Positions 34,314 to 42,725 of a DNA stretch of 64,000 nucleotides are shown here, piece by piece (positions within the stretch are counted from its first letter, which is position 1; each line of letters starts with the position of its first letter). This stretch comes from Paenibacillus silviterrae. Lineage in GTDB: Bacteria; Bacillota; Bacilli; Paenibacillales; NBRC-103111. Location: NCBI RefSeq assembly GCF_030167925.1, contig NZ_JASKUT010000001.1, forward strand, positions 3,534,001 to 3,598,000. Direction: 5' to 3'. The position numbers were made by a program, and so were the translations under genes. The notes beneath the pieces were generated by a model. That model did not search any database, was not told where the DNA came from, and was given only the letters and a program-made list of their open reading frames with translations.

Positions 34314-35195
34314 TTAGGCAAGCAGCTCCTGCTTCAGATATTGGTACAGCTTGGAGCCGGCCTGATGCGTCGGGTATTCCGACGGCTTGGAGAGAATGCC
34401 GAAATTCATGGAGATCAGACTCCCGCTTAAGGCTCGGATCGTCGTCCCTGCCGGAACAGGCTCCACCATGATCTTAGGCACAAGAGCGATTCCTAGTCCG
34501 CTTTCCACATAAAATTTCAAGGCAGTCATACTGCCGATCTCCATCGTATTTATCGGAATGTTTCCCGCTTCCTGCAGCACCATCTCCAGCTTTCTGCGGT
34601 ACGGACAAGCTTCTGAAGTAATGAGCAGACGATCATCCCGCAGATTCTCCGGCACAATTACAGATAATGAGGCAAGCGAGTGAGCCTCCGGCATAAGGAG
34701 TACAAACTCCTCTTGGAACAAGGGCTCGAAATAGATCTCGGACCCCAGCTCGGGTGCCGAGCCTAACGCCAAATCCAGCTCCCCTTGGAGAAGCCGTGCG
34801 GTCAACCCCGGTGTATTCCCGAATTCCAGGGAGATCCGAATGTTCGGATATTGCGCCATAAATTTCTTCAAGACGCAAGGCAGACGGTAGCTGGCTGTCG
34901 GCTCCGTCACCCCCAAACGGATATTCCCGCTCTCCCCTAAGAGCAGATCCGACATGTTCGTCTGTAATTGCTCCATCTGCTTGACGATAGGCAAGCTCTG
35001 CTCGTAGAACAGTCTCCCCGCTTCCGTTAATCGGATTTTTTTCCCCCGTTCGAGCAAAGTGACGCCCAATTCGGATTCGAGCTTCTGGATTTGCATCGTA
35101 ACCGTGGATTGCACATAATTCATTTCTTCCGCCGCACGGTGAAAGCTTCCGTACTTCACAATCATTTGAAATGTTTTTACGGTTTTCAGATCCAT
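34314..35195 (-). CDS. LysR family transcriptional regulator
   Basis: This 293-residue regulator has the standard LysR layout. The winged helix is at residues 1-60 (MDLKTVKTFQMIVKYGSFHRAAEEMNYVQSTVTMQIQKLE). A substrate-binding effector domain starts at about residue 88 (GNIRLGVTEPTASYRLPCVL). The upstream ATG at 35222 lacks a ribosome site, whereas the ATG at 35195 is 7 nt after AAAGGAG. It is divergent from the SDR gene at 35317, with a perfect 9-bp inverted repeat between them. It therefore most likely controls that dehydrogenase. The effector is unknown. Confidence 0.93.
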   Translation of the reverse strand: MDLKTVKTFQMIVKYGSFHRAAEEMNYVQSTVTMQIQKLESELGVTLLERGKKIRLTEAGRLFYEQSLPIVKQMEQLQTNMSDLLLGESGNIRLGVTEPTASYRLPCVLKKFMAQYPNIRISLEFGNTPGLTARLLQGELDLALGSAPELGSEIYFEPLFQEEFVLLMPEAHSLASLSVIVPENLRDDRLLITSEACPYRRKLEMVLQEAGNIPINTMEIGSMTALKFYVESGLGIALVPKIMVEPVPAGTTIRALSGSLISMNFGILSKPSEYPTHQAGSKLYQYLKQELLA

Positions 35196-35227
35196 CGGCC
35201 GGCTCCTTTGATTACGGTTCATTTTAT

Positions 35228-35253
35228 TTGAATTAAGTATTCATTTAATTCAA
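35228..35253. promoter_or_regulatory. LysR operator between lysR and the SDR gene
   Basis: TTGAATTAA (35228-35236) and TTAATTCAA (35245-35253) are perfect inverted copies around 8 nt. They sit in the divergent promoter region as expected for a LysR activator site. Confidence 0.7.
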
Positions 35254-35316
35254 TTATACAAATACATTTCTTCGCTGTACAATCATGCTTATTAGTAATT
35301 CAGCTAAAGGAGATGG

Positions 35317-36066
35317 ATGACACAGATGAAGGTACAAGATAAAGTAGCCTTAGTTACCGGCGGGGGGACAGGGATCGGCAGAGCCACCTGCCTTGCACTT
35401 GCTGAAAGAGGAGCCCTCGTTGCCGTCAATTATTCGCGCTCCCAAGCGGAAGCGGAAGAAACGGTACAATGGATTGAGCGGCAAGGCGGGCACGCCATAG
35501 CCGTACAGGGGGACGTTTCGCGGGACAGCGACGTTAAGGGAATGGTACAAGAGATAGCGCGGCAATTCGGGACGATCGATTTGCTTGTGAATAATGCCAG
35601 CGTGACCCGGCATATCCCGCTTGGCGATTTGGAGGAAGCAACGGAGGAGGTATGGGATGAGCTGTTCGATGTGAATGTCAAAGGAATGTTCTACTGCGCG
35701 CGAGCTGTCGCCCCTTACATGAAGAAGAACAAGCAAGGAGCGATCGTCAATCTCGGCAGCATCGCGGGACAAACCGGCCTAGGCTCTTCTCTCCCCTACG
35801 CCGTATCCAAGGCGGCCGTACACGGTCTGACGAAGTCGCTGGCCCGGGCCTTGTCTCCCGATATACGGGTCAACTGCGTAGTACCGGGAGCCGTTGCGAC
35901 AAGGTGGTGGGCCGGTAGAGAAGAGCAGATGCACAGGCTGGCGCCTCAGCTGCTGCTGCAGCGCATCGCGGCGCCCGAGGATATCGCTTCCTTGATCTGT
36001 ACGGCTTTGGAGCAGGAAGCGATGACAGGCCAGATCATTACCGTAGACAGCGGACAAACGCTGTAG
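35317..36066 (+). CDS. SDR family oxidoreductase (FabG-like)
   Basis: This 249-residue short-chain dehydrogenase/reductase has the Rossmann motif TGGGTGIGR at residues 14-22, the structural NNAS near residue 93, and the catalytic Ser148, Tyr161 and Lys165 (PYAVSKAA). The C-terminal PEDIASLICTALEQEAMTGQIITVDSGQTL is of the FabG/glucose-dehydrogenase-like type. It uses NAD(P)H to reduce or oxidise an alcohol/carbonyl pair; the substrate is not known. The ATG at 35317 follows AAAGGAG. It is divergent from a LysR regulator that probably activates it. Confidence 0.93.
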   Translation: MTQMKVQDKVALVTGGGTGIGRATCLALAERGALVAVNYSRSQAEAEETVQWIERQGGHAIAVQGDVSRDSDVKGMVQEIARQFGTIDLLVNNASVTRHIPLGDLEEATEEVWDELFDVNVKGMFYCARAVAPYMKKNKQGAIVNLGSIAGQTGLGSSLPYAVSKAAVHGLTKSLARALSPDIRVNCVVPGAVATRWWAGREEQMHRLAPQLLLQRIAAPEDIASLICTALEQEAMTGQIITVDSGQTL

Positions 36067-36069
36067 AGC

Positions 36070-36543
36070 TTAGCTTTGATTGCTCCGCTCGCTCCAGCGT
36101 TGAAATGGAGCCAAGCTGCTGGCCGGGCTAAGCTTCTCCAGCGAAATGCTTCTTTGCTCGGCGGGCCGTTTCATTTCCTCCCAGTAGTTTTTCAAGGGAT
36201 CAGGGAACTGAACCGCGGCCGCCGCTTCTTTTTTGCTGCAGGCATAGTAGACAGCTTTGGGCTTCGCCCAGTAGATAGCCCCCATGCACATGGGACAAGG
36301 CTCGCCGCTGGCGTAGACGATGCAATCGCTTAAATCCGTTGTCCCCAAGGCGGTACATGCCTGTCTGATGGCGAGCAGCTCCGCGTGGGCGGTAGGGTCG
36401 GATTGCAAGTGTACGGTGTTGACCCCCTGACCGACGATGACATCTCCCCGTACGACCAAGGCTGCAAACGGACCGCCGCCCCGATCCACATTGTGCACCG
36501 CCATCTGAATCGTTTCGTTCATCCATTCCTCATGCGTTTTCAT
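36070..36543 (-). CDS. Nucleoside deaminase, GuaD-like guanine deaminase
   Basis: This 157-residue zinc enzyme of the cytidine-deaminase fold has the active-site motifs TAHAE (His53 as ligand, Glu55 as proton shuttle) and PCPMC (Cys83, Cys86). The flanking sequence (NDP-like SDPTAHAELLAIRQAC, and GAIYWAKPKAVYYA) and the C-terminal LAPFQRW closely follow B. subtilis GuaD, which converts guanine to xanthine. The domain-swapped C-terminus of GuaD is also recognisable. The frame extends to 36642, but the ATG at 36543 has a GGGGGA site at good spacing. It converges with the SDR gene with only 3 bp between stops. Confidence 0.85.
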   Translation of the reverse strand: MKTHEEWMNETIQMAVHNVDRGGGPFAALVVRGDVIVGQGVNTVHLQSDPTAHAELLAIRQACTALGTTDLSDCIVYASGEPCPMCMGAIYWAKPKAVYYACSKKEAAAAVQFPDPLKNYWEEMKRPAEQRSISLEKLSPASSLAPFQRWSERSNQS

Positions 36544-36595
36544 TTCGATTTTCCCCCTATTTCCGAGTTGGGCACTCGTTATTGGGCAACGAGTT

Positions 36596-36973
36596 TTACT
36601 TTTTCTCCATGACAGCAAAGTAATTTTCTTCACGATCCGCAAAGTTGAATACTCTTCCGGAAGGAAGGCTCACCATTTCCCCCACGGTGACATTCTTAAT
36701 CTTTAGGTCGTTATACAATTGATCGAGATCGTTTGAGAAAAACATTAAAGAAGGGGTACCGAGATGCAATCCCGGGGACATCTTCGCTATAAGCTCCTTA
36801 TTATGAAGAATGATGCTCGTTTCCGAATCCTTAGAGGGAGCGAGTTCAATCCATCTCATGTCCCCGTTGCTTTCCTCGGAAATGACTTGAAAGCCTACGG
36901 TTTCCGTCCAGAAGTTTCTCGATTCATCTTGGTTATTGACGTACAGCATCACTTGACCGAGTTTGGTAATCAT
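36596..36973 (-). CDS. VOC family protein
   Basis: This 125-residue single-domain VOC protein has ITKLGQVMLYVNNQDESRNFWTETVGFQVISEE at the start and LDQLYNDLKIKNVTVGEMVSLPSGRVFNFADREENYFAVME at the end. The latter differs from the usual DPDGN by the substitution DREEN. The ATG at 36973 follows AAAGGAGAG. It lies 53 bp before the GuaD-like gene on the same strand and may be co-transcribed with it. The reaction is unknown. Confidence 0.85.
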   Translation of the reverse strand: MITKLGQVMLYVNNQDESRNFWTETVGFQVISEESNGDMRWIELAPSKDSETSIILHNKELIAKMSPGLHLGTPSLMFFSNDLDQLYNDLKIKNVTVGEMVSLPSGRVFNFADREENYFAVMEKK

Positions 36974-37227
36974 AATTTATCTCTCCTTTGAATATAATTA
37001 ATGATTCAGCTTGTCTTCCTTCCAAAGTATAGCATATACAGAGGGACCTTTTTTTTTCATTTGCTTTCATACCAAACTTACCCGTCATCGTACGAAAGAC
37101 CTCTTCTTTGTCAGCAGAGGTTCGTTTCGTGAGCGATTGCAGCTAGGCTTGTTTTTTTCCTTCCTTAAGCATGACGAGCTCTTCCATGATGTCGGCTTGT
37201 AGTTTTACGGTCCTGCTAAGCATGAAA

Positions 37228-37258
37228 AAACAACGGCCGCCGGAGACAGCCGTTGTTT
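37228..37258 (-). terminator. Terminator of the MFS gene at 37271-38611
   Basis: AAACAACGGC and GCCGTTGTTT form a perfect 10-bp stem followed by TTTTTTC on the minus strand. The stretch from here to 36974 holds no clear gene. Confidence 0.88.
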
Positions 37259-37270
37259 GGTTTGTCGTTA

Positions 37271-38611
37271 TTAGGATCCGATCCCACCCGGCGCGGTCGA
37301 TTCGAGCCTGCGGTTGCAGATAAAGAGCGCGGTGACAAGCGCCGCGAGCGTACTGACAAAGCCAAATAAGAACAACCCGTGAAAGCCTGCGATGCCCTGT
37401 GTGTGGGTTACAATCGCTCCCATGATGGTCACCCCTACGGCCGTGCCGATATTCCGGCAGAACATTAGGAACGAAGTAGATATTCCCCGTTGATGCGGCT
37501 CGGCCAGCTGCTGTACGGCAATAATCGCTACGGTCGACGTCAGGCCGAAGGCGAGACCGACGACGGTAAGGCAAACGGTTGCGAAGCCGACACCTGACTC
37601 GGCATTCACCAGCGTGAGCAGTCCGCCGGCCAGAACGAGCAGCACGTTGCCCGCGATGAGCAGCTTGCGGAAGCCGTATTTCAGCACCCACTTACCGGCG
37701 GGGACCGCCACGACCATCCAACCGGCCGCCAGACCGAGCAGAGGAAGGCCGCTCATGAACAGGCTGGCTCCGGCAAAGCTCTGCAGAAACAGCGGAATGA
37801 AGCTGCCTACCCCGAACAGTGCAAGACAAGCGACGAAGCCGTTGATGTTGACCCACCGAATCGTTCGGTCACTCAGCATGCCGAGCGGCACAAGCGGGGA
37901 CGCCTGCTTCCTTTCGAACAAATAGAACCAAATGAGGAATAAGGCACCGACAACTCCGAATATGACCCGATTTTCCTCCAGGACCGTTACAAGCAGCAGC
38001 AAGCTTACCCCGATCGTAAACAAGATCGCACCGATGTAATCCACCTTGGCCGGCTTCGGCTCGTACACTTCCTTATAAGGAAGCAGCATAAGAAAGGCCA
38101 GCAAACAAATGGGCAGGTTCACGTAGAAAATCCAGCGCCAGTTCAAGTATTCCACGAAAAAGGCACCGAGCATCGGAGCCAGCAGCGCCGCGAGTCCCCA
38201 CATCGATGTGAACAGCGCCTGGATTTTCCCCCGATTTTCCACCGAGAACAAGTCCCCTGCGATAATCATCGGGAACGGCATCATTACCCCCGCTCCGATC
38301 CCTTGCACCGCCCGGAAGATCACGAGCTGCACCATAGACTGGGACAATCCGCACAAGAGCGATCCGGCGAGAAAAAGCAGGATACCGCAAGCAAACACCC
38401 GCTTCCGTCCGAACAGATCGGAAATCCGCCCGGCTACCGGCGCCAGCACCGTGTTGAAGATCATATAAGCTGCGAACGACCAGGCATACAGATCGAAACG
38501 CCCCAATTCTTCGGCAACGATAGGCATAGTCGTGTTCATAATGGTCGAGTCCATCGATGCCACCAGCATGGCCAAGACGATGCTGATTAAAACAGAGGTA
38601 CGACTTTTCAT
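37271..38611 (-). CDS. MFS transporter, DHA2 multidrug type
   Basis: This 446-residue proton antiporter has motif A as GRISDLFGRKRVFACG and the antiporter motif near MWGLAALLAPMLGAFFVEYLNW. The N-terminal STIMNTTMPIVAEELGRFDLYAWSFAAYMI is characteristic of EmrB/MDR-type pumps. The frame extends to 38674, but the ATG at 38611 follows GGGGGGCAGGGG and is more likely. It stands alone between a terminator and a long region holding the HxlR promoter. There is no dedicated regulator next to it unless the divergent HxlR protein at 38984 controls it. Confidence 0.92.
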   Translation of the reverse strand: MKSRTSVLISIVLAMLVASMDSTIMNTTMPIVAEELGRFDLYAWSFAAYMIFNTVLAPVAGRISDLFGRKRVFACGILLFLAGSLLCGLSQSMVQLVIFRAVQGIGAGVMMPFPMIIAGDLFSVENRGKIQALFTSMWGLAALLAPMLGAFFVEYLNWRWIFYVNLPICLLAFLMLLPYKEVYEPKPAKVDYIGAILFTIGVSLLLLVTVLEENRVIFGVVGALFLIWFYLFERKQASPLVPLGMLSDRTIRWVNINGFVACLALFGVGSFIPLFLQSFAGASLFMSGLPLLGLAAGWMVVAVPAGKWVLKYGFRKLLIAGNVLLVLAGGLLTLVNAESGVGFATVCLTVVGLAFGLTSTVAIIAVQQLAEPHQRGISTSFLMFCRNIGTAVGVTIMGAIVTHTQGIAGFHGLFLFGFVSTLAALVTALFICNRRLESTAPGGIGS

Positions 38612-38897
38612 TCCCCTGCCCCCCGATCGGCTGGAGCTCGCAGCGTACGATGAACCTGACTGCGGGCAGGCCACTCTCTATAGATATTTTCCGTCATTGT
38701 ACCATCATCCTTTTATGTATAAATGTATTCCGCAGCTGCCTTACGGATTTGGCAAGCAATTCTAATCATATCATAAATTCGTTACTTTCCTACACTTCAT
38801 TGCCTTCACAGTGGACACCATCGCTTCTGAGCGGGTTATCTTTTGTTGGAGTGGACAGTCCGTCCTTGCAGTCGAAATAATTCTCTAACTTTTATAC

Positions 38898-38958
38898 AGT
38901 CACTTACTTTTATTTATTAAAACTATGTGTTATACTTACTATTGTAAAGTCACTTACT
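38898..38958. promoter_or_regulatory. Two HxlR operator copies flanking a promoter
   Basis: AGTCACTTACT occurs at 38898-38908 and again at 38948-38958, exactly 50 bp apart. A -10-like TATACT lies between them near 38931. The nearby TACTTACTATTGTAAAGT resembles sites of YodB/CatR-type HxlR repressors. Confidence 0.6.
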
Positions 38959-38983
38959 ATTAATCAGATCGGAGGTGGTACGG

Positions 38984-39298
38984 GTGGAGCTCGATTACAA
39001 ACGATGTCCTAGCTTTGAAGCCGCGTTTGAATTATTGGGAAAACGATGGACAGGACTGATTATACGTGCGCTTCTGAGTGGGCACAAACGATTTACGGAT
39101 ATCTCCAAGATGATTGAGCAGATGAGTGATCGAATGCTGTCCGAACGCTTCAAAGAGCTAGAAACGGAAGGGATCGTCGTCCGTCGGGTATATGACGAAA
39201 CGCCGGTTAGAATCGAATACGAGTTAACGGAGAAGGGCCGCGCGTTAGAACCCATGATGAAGGAATGTGAAAAATGGGCGGAGGAATGGATTTCTTAA
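38984..39298 (+). CDS. HxlR family transcriptional regulator
   Basis: This 104-residue winged-helix regulator has the HxlR signature CPSFEAAFELLGKRWTGLIIRALLSGHKRFTDISKMIEQMSDRMLSERFKELE. A conserved N-terminal Cys (CPSF, about residue 9) corresponds to the redox-sensing Cys of YodB and CatR, which react with quinones. GTG at 38984 follows GGAGGTGG at good spacing; the GTG at 38975 lies inside that site. It is the first gene of a plus-strand cluster with the three quinone-detoxification genes. Autoregulation through the AGTCACTTACT sites is likely. Confidence 0.9.
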   Translation: MELDYKRCPSFEAAFELLGKRWTGLIIRALLSGHKRFTDISKMIEQMSDRMLSERFKELETEGIVVRRVYDETPVRIEYELTEKGRALEPMMKECEKWAEEWIS

Positions 39299-39363
39299 TA
39301 ATCAATTATTGATCTACCAAGTAGAGGGAATCATAATAATCCATTGGAAAAGGAGCTATTTAT

Positions 39364-40308
39364 ATGAATAAACACACTACCGGAATTCACCACATCACGG
39401 CTTTTGCAAGAAATGCTCAAGAAAACCTTGATTTTTATGCCGGTGTGCTCGGGCTGCGTCTTGTCAAAAAAACGATCAACTTCGACGCCCCCGAAGTGTA
39501 CCATTTCTACTTCGGTAATGAATCCGGGAGTCCGGGTACTATCATGACATTTTTCCCTTGGGCCACGGGACGGAAAGGACGAATCGGCGGCGGACAGGTT
39601 GGCATTACCACCTTCCTTGTGCCTGCGGGTACGATGGATTTCTGGGAGAACCGATTACTGAAATTCAATGTACCTCATAACCGTACCGAAAGATTCGGAG
39701 AAGCGTATCTGCAGTTTACAGACCATGACGGGCTGCAGCTTGAAATCACGGAGCGCCAGGAAGGCGCAAATAGCGAATGGTCATTTGGCGGAATCCCCGT
39801 GGACAAAGCGATCAAAGGCTTCGGAGGTGCGGTTCTTTACAGCACATCACCCAAAGAAACCTCCGCTTTGCTGGAAAATGTCATGGGCCTTGAAAAGATT
39901 GCGGAGGACGCGAACTGGACTCGGTTTAAGGGAAGCGCGGAAGTCGGGAATATCATCGACCTGAATGTGACCCCGGTAGAGCACGGGTCGGGAGGATACG
40001 GAACCGTTCATCATATTGCTTGGCGGGCCAAAGACTTTGCCGATCACGAGGAGTGGAGAAGCCACGTTGCACAAAATGGATATCAGCCGACGCCGATTAT
40101 AGACAGACAGTACTTCAATGCGATATATTTCCGTGAATCGGGCGGCATCTTGTTTGAAATTGCAACAGATCCGCCGGGGTTCACCCGAGACGAGGCTTTT
40201 GATGAGCTGGGCACCGGATTGAAGCTTCCCGAACAGTATGAGCCCCATCGGGCACAAATCGAAAAGCTTTTGCCGCCTATTCAAGTTCGTGAACTGGAGG
40301 TCGAGTAA
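39364..40308 (+). CDS. Ring-cleaving dioxygenase, MhqO-like
   Basis: This 314-residue protein consists of two VOC modules, as in MhqA/MhqE/MhqO of B. subtilis, which open hydroquinone rings during quinone stress. The N-terminal GIHHITAFARNAQENLDFYAGVLGLRLVKKTINFD and FGNESGSPGTIMTFFPW are diagnostic. Metal ligands are expected from HH near residue 9, the second-module VHHIAWRA and the Glu in GGILFEIATDPPGFT. The ATG at 39364 follows AAAGGAG. It is followed 2 bp later by the MhqD-like hydrolase gene, so they form one operon under HxlR control. Confidence 0.92.
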   Translation: MNKHTTGIHHITAFARNAQENLDFYAGVLGLRLVKKTINFDAPEVYHFYFGNESGSPGTIMTFFPWATGRKGRIGGGQVGITTFLVPAGTMDFWENRLLKFNVPHNRTERFGEAYLQFTDHDGLQLEITERQEGANSEWSFGGIPVDKAIKGFGGAVLYSTSPKETSALLENVMGLEKIAEDANWTRFKGSAEVGNIIDLNVTPVEHGSGGYGTVHHIAWRAKDFADHEEWRSHVAQNGYQPTPIIDRQYFNAIYFRESGGILFEIATDPPGFTRDEAFDELGTGLKLPEQYEPHRAQIEKLLPPIQVRELEVE

Positions 40309-40310
40309 CG

Positions 40311-40925
40311 ATGAAGCATATTTTCCAGAAGGGTTCCGACCCTGCCGCTCCTACGCTCGTTCTATTCCATGGTACGGGAGGTACAGAGCAAGACCTGCTT
40401 CCGGTGGCACAAATCGTGTCACCGGCCTCATCGGTATTAAGTATCCGAGGGAACGTACTTGAAAATGGAATGCCGCGTTTTTTTAAAAGACTTAGCGAGG
40501 GTGTCTTTGATGAGGAAGATCTCCTCCTTCGAACAAATGAGCTTCATGAATTTCTTGGTGAAGCGGCGGCTGCCTATGGGCTGGACCGTAGTCAATTCGT
40601 AGCCATCGGTTATTCCAACGGTGCCAATATTGCCGGCAGTCTCTTGTTTCACCATCAGGGGGCGTGGAAGGGAGCTATTCTGCATCATCCGATGGTCCCG
40701 CGGAGGGGCATAGAGATACCGAAGCTGAATGGGATCCCCATTTTTATCGGTGCAGGGACGAATGATCCTATCTGTACCCCGCAGGAGACGGAGGAATTGG
40801 AACAGCTCCTTCGCTACGCCGGGGGCAGCGTAACGGTTTCTTGGGAGTCATTCGGGCACCGCTTAACCCATTCCGAAGTGAACACCGCGGCCGCTTGGTT
40901 TCAGAGTCATTGGGGATCGAGGTGA
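40311..40925 (+). CDS. Alpha/beta hydrolase, MhqD-like
   Basis: This 204-residue alpha/beta hydrolase of the carboxylesterase/phospholipase type has the oxyanion region LVLFHGTGGTEQDLLP, the nucleophile elbow GYSNGAN (Ser near residue 103), the Asp in GAGTNDPICTP and the His in SFGHRLTHSE. It matches MhqD, a hydrolase co-induced with MhqO by hydroquinones. It starts 2 bp after the dioxygenase stop and ends 7 bp before the flavin reductase, so it is the middle of a tight operon. It may hydrolyse ring-cleavage products, which is inferred from context. Confidence 0.92.
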   Translation: MKHIFQKGSDPAAPTLVLFHGTGGTEQDLLPVAQIVSPASSVLSIRGNVLENGMPRFFKRLSEGVFDEEDLLLRTNELHEFLGEAAAAYGLDRSQFVAIGYSNGANIAGSLLFHHQGAWKGAILHHPMVPRRGIEIPKLNGIPIFIGAGTNDPICTPQETEELEQLLRYAGGSVTVSWESFGHRLTHSEVNTAAAWFQSHWGSR

Positions 40926-40932
40926 ACGGACG

Positions 40933-41544
40933 ATGCTGAGGATTGATCCGGAATCACAAAGTGAGAGGGACGTCTATAAGCTGCTCACGGGAAGCATTGT
41001 GCCAAGGCCCATTGCCTTTATCACAACCCTTTCCCGTAATGGGGTATTGAACGCGGCGCCATTCAGTTATTTCAATATTGTCACCGCGAATCCACCGCTG
41101 ATTTCCATCTCGATTCAACGGAAGAACGGACTATACAAGGACACCTCTCGAAATATACTGGAAACCGGTTCTTTTGTCGTTCATGCTTCGGATGAAACAA
41201 ACATCGAAGCCATCAATCAAACGGCAGCCAATCTTCCGCCGGAAGAAAGTGAAGTCTCTCTTGCCAAGCTTACCCCGGTTCCCAGCGAAAAAATAAGTGT
41301 ACCGGGGGTTGCAGAAGCAAAGATCCGTATGGAATGTGTTTTAGAAAAAGCAATAGAACTCGGGGGAACGCCCTCAGCCCCTGCTTGCGATTTAATAATC
41401 GGTAAAGTCGTTTACTTTCATATCGCAGAGGATTTGTATGAAAATGGACGCATACATGCCAATAAATTACTGGCGGTCAGCCGCTTAGCCGGCAGCAGCT
41501 ATGCTAAGCTGGGCGACATGTTTGCGTTGGACCGACCGAATTAA
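40933..41544 (+). CDS. Flavin reductase-like FMN-binding protein
   Basis: This 203-residue protein has the FMN-binding split-barrel fold of flavin reductases. The signature is YKLLTGSIVPRPIAFITTLSRNGVLNAAPFSYFNIVTANPPLISISI, with DTSRNILETGSFVVHASDE following. Such proteins bind FMN and reduce it or a quinone using NAD(P)H. Its position as third gene after MhqO and MhqD suggests a role in two-electron reduction of quinones to hydroquinones before ring cleavage. A strong terminator follows. Confidence 0.9.
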   Translation: MLRIDPESQSERDVYKLLTGSIVPRPIAFITTLSRNGVLNAAPFSYFNIVTANPPLISISIQRKNGLYKDTSRNILETGSFVVHASDETNIEAINQTAANLPPEESEVSLAKLTPVPSEKISVPGVAEAKIRMECVLEKAIELGGTPSAPACDLIIGKVVYFHIAEDLYENGRIHANKLLAVSRLAGSSYAKLGDMFALDRPN

Positions 41545-41548
41545 AGAA

Positions 41549-41576
41549 CCGAGGGGAGTCTTCGGGCTCCCCTCGG
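41549..41576. terminator. Bidirectional terminator after the quinone operon
   Basis: CCGAGGGGAG pairs perfectly with CTCCCCTCGG. CTCTTTC follows on the plus strand and TTCTTTAA on the minus strand, serving also rpiA. Confidence 0.88.
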
Positions 41577-41591
41577 CTCTTTCAATCATCC

Positions 41592-42260
41592 TCATTTGAC
41601 TTTCGTCTGAACCACGCCACTTTGACTCCCCACGATGAGTATATCGGTCCTATTTACGAATAAGCCGTTTTCTACAACGCCCGGGATTCCATTCAGCCTT
41701 ATGGATAGCTCCTCCGGATTGGAGATGACTCCGAAGCGGCAATCGATAATATAATTTCCATTGTCTGTTATGTACGGCGATTGCTCCGCGCGGCGTAATT
41801 GGGTTTGACAACCAAGCTGCATCAGCTGCTTGTTTGTGATGTTCCATCCGAACGGGGCCACTTCGACAGGCAAAGGAAACCGGCCTAAGCTGGAGACGCA
41901 CTTGGATTCATCCACAATAACAATAAACTGGGAGGATGCCGATGCTACCAGCTTTTCACGAAATAACGCTCCGCCGCCGCCTTTGATTAATTGATACTGA
42001 GGATCAACTTCATCGGCTCCGTCTATCGTTAGATCAATCCTATCGACTTCGTTGATATCCATGATCGGAATTCCGAGCTGAGCTGCCAATTGTTCCGTAT
42101 TGCTTGAAGTACAGACGGCCCGAATTCGTAATCCATCCTTGACTAGCTTGCCAATCTTCATGATGGCCCAGTAGGCTGTTGATCCTGTGCCTAGTCCTAC
42201 GATCATTCCATCCTTCACGAATTCAACTGCTTGTTTTCCTGCTATCTTCTTAGCATCCAT
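41592..42260 (-). CDS. rpiA: Ribose-5-phosphate isomerase A
   Basis: This 222-residue enzyme interconverts ribose 5-phosphate and ribulose 5-phosphate in the pentose phosphate pathway. The phosphate loop GLGTGSTAYWAI (residues 22-33), the active-site TIDGADEVD (about 78-86, with catalytic Asp and Glu) and KGGGGALFREKL are intact. The ATG at 42260 lies 14 bp after the ferredoxin stop, so the two genes form one unit. B. subtilis uses RpiB, so a RpiA here is a useful marker of a different background; it may be an accessory gene. Confidence 0.95.
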   Translation of the reverse strand: MDAKKIAGKQAVEFVKDGMIVGLGTGSTAYWAIMKIGKLVKDGLRIRAVCTSSNTEQLAAQLGIPIMDINEVDRIDLTIDGADEVDPQYQLIKGGGGALFREKLVASASSQFIVIVDESKCVSSLGRFPLPVEVAPFGWNITNKQLMQLGCQTQLRRAEQSPYITDNGNYIIDCRFGVISNPEELSIRLNGIPGVVENGLFVNRTDILIVGSQSGVVQTKVK

Positions 42261-42274
42261 GGTATCATCCCTAT

Positions 42275-42598
42275 TTAATCTCTTGGTCTTGGGCCGGGTC
42301 CCATCCCCGCTTCAGTTACGGTAAGTATCGGTTTCACTTCCAGGTCGGAGGTTACCCGTATTTGACAGGATAACCGAATATGCCCGTCCGGTTCGATTCC
42401 TTTGTTCTGGAACAATCTCGTTTCCAGTGCTGATACAGGCGGCAGAACGCCCTCGAGCACTTCTACTCTACAGGTCCCGCACTGCGCATGACCTCCACAC
42501 ATATGCATAATATCTACACCGTGGTCCTCGAGAGCCAGAACTAATTTTGTACCTTCTTCGGCATCAAATATTCGATTACATACGGATACTTTGGGCAT
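42275..42598 (-). CDS. [2Fe-2S] ferredoxin, plant type
   Basis: This 107-residue electron carrier has the four cluster ligands as Cys34, Cys40, Cys43 (MCGGHAQCGTC) and Cys78 (LSCQIRV), the classic C-X5-C-X2-C plus distal Cys pattern. The C-terminus, ending GMGPGPRPRD, is longer than in minimal ferredoxins. The ATG at 42598 is the first gene of a unit with rpiA. No oxidoreductase partner is adjacent, so the electron donor and acceptor are unknown. The pairing with rpiA has no obvious metabolic logic. Confidence 0.9.
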   Translation of the reverse strand: MPKVSVCNRIFDAEEGTKLVLALEDHGVDIMHMCGGHAQCGTCRVEVLEGVLPPVSALETRLFQNKGIEPDGHIRLSCQIRVTSDLEVKPILTVTEAGMGPGPRPRD

Positions 42599-42725
42599 CT
42601 GTGATTTTCGACTCCTTATTTGCGCTTCACTTAATAAATGACGTCCTCACGAACATTGTCAATCAATTTTTTGTTTTAGTCAAACGGATGGCAAACGGAA
42701 TGGCGCCAGCTAGGAAAAAACACAT

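Noticed and set aside
37143..37223. Short minus-strand frame ending TVKLQADIMEELVMLKEGKKQA
   Set aside because: It lies after the MFS terminator without a ribosome site. It could be a gene remnant, but nothing supports a family.
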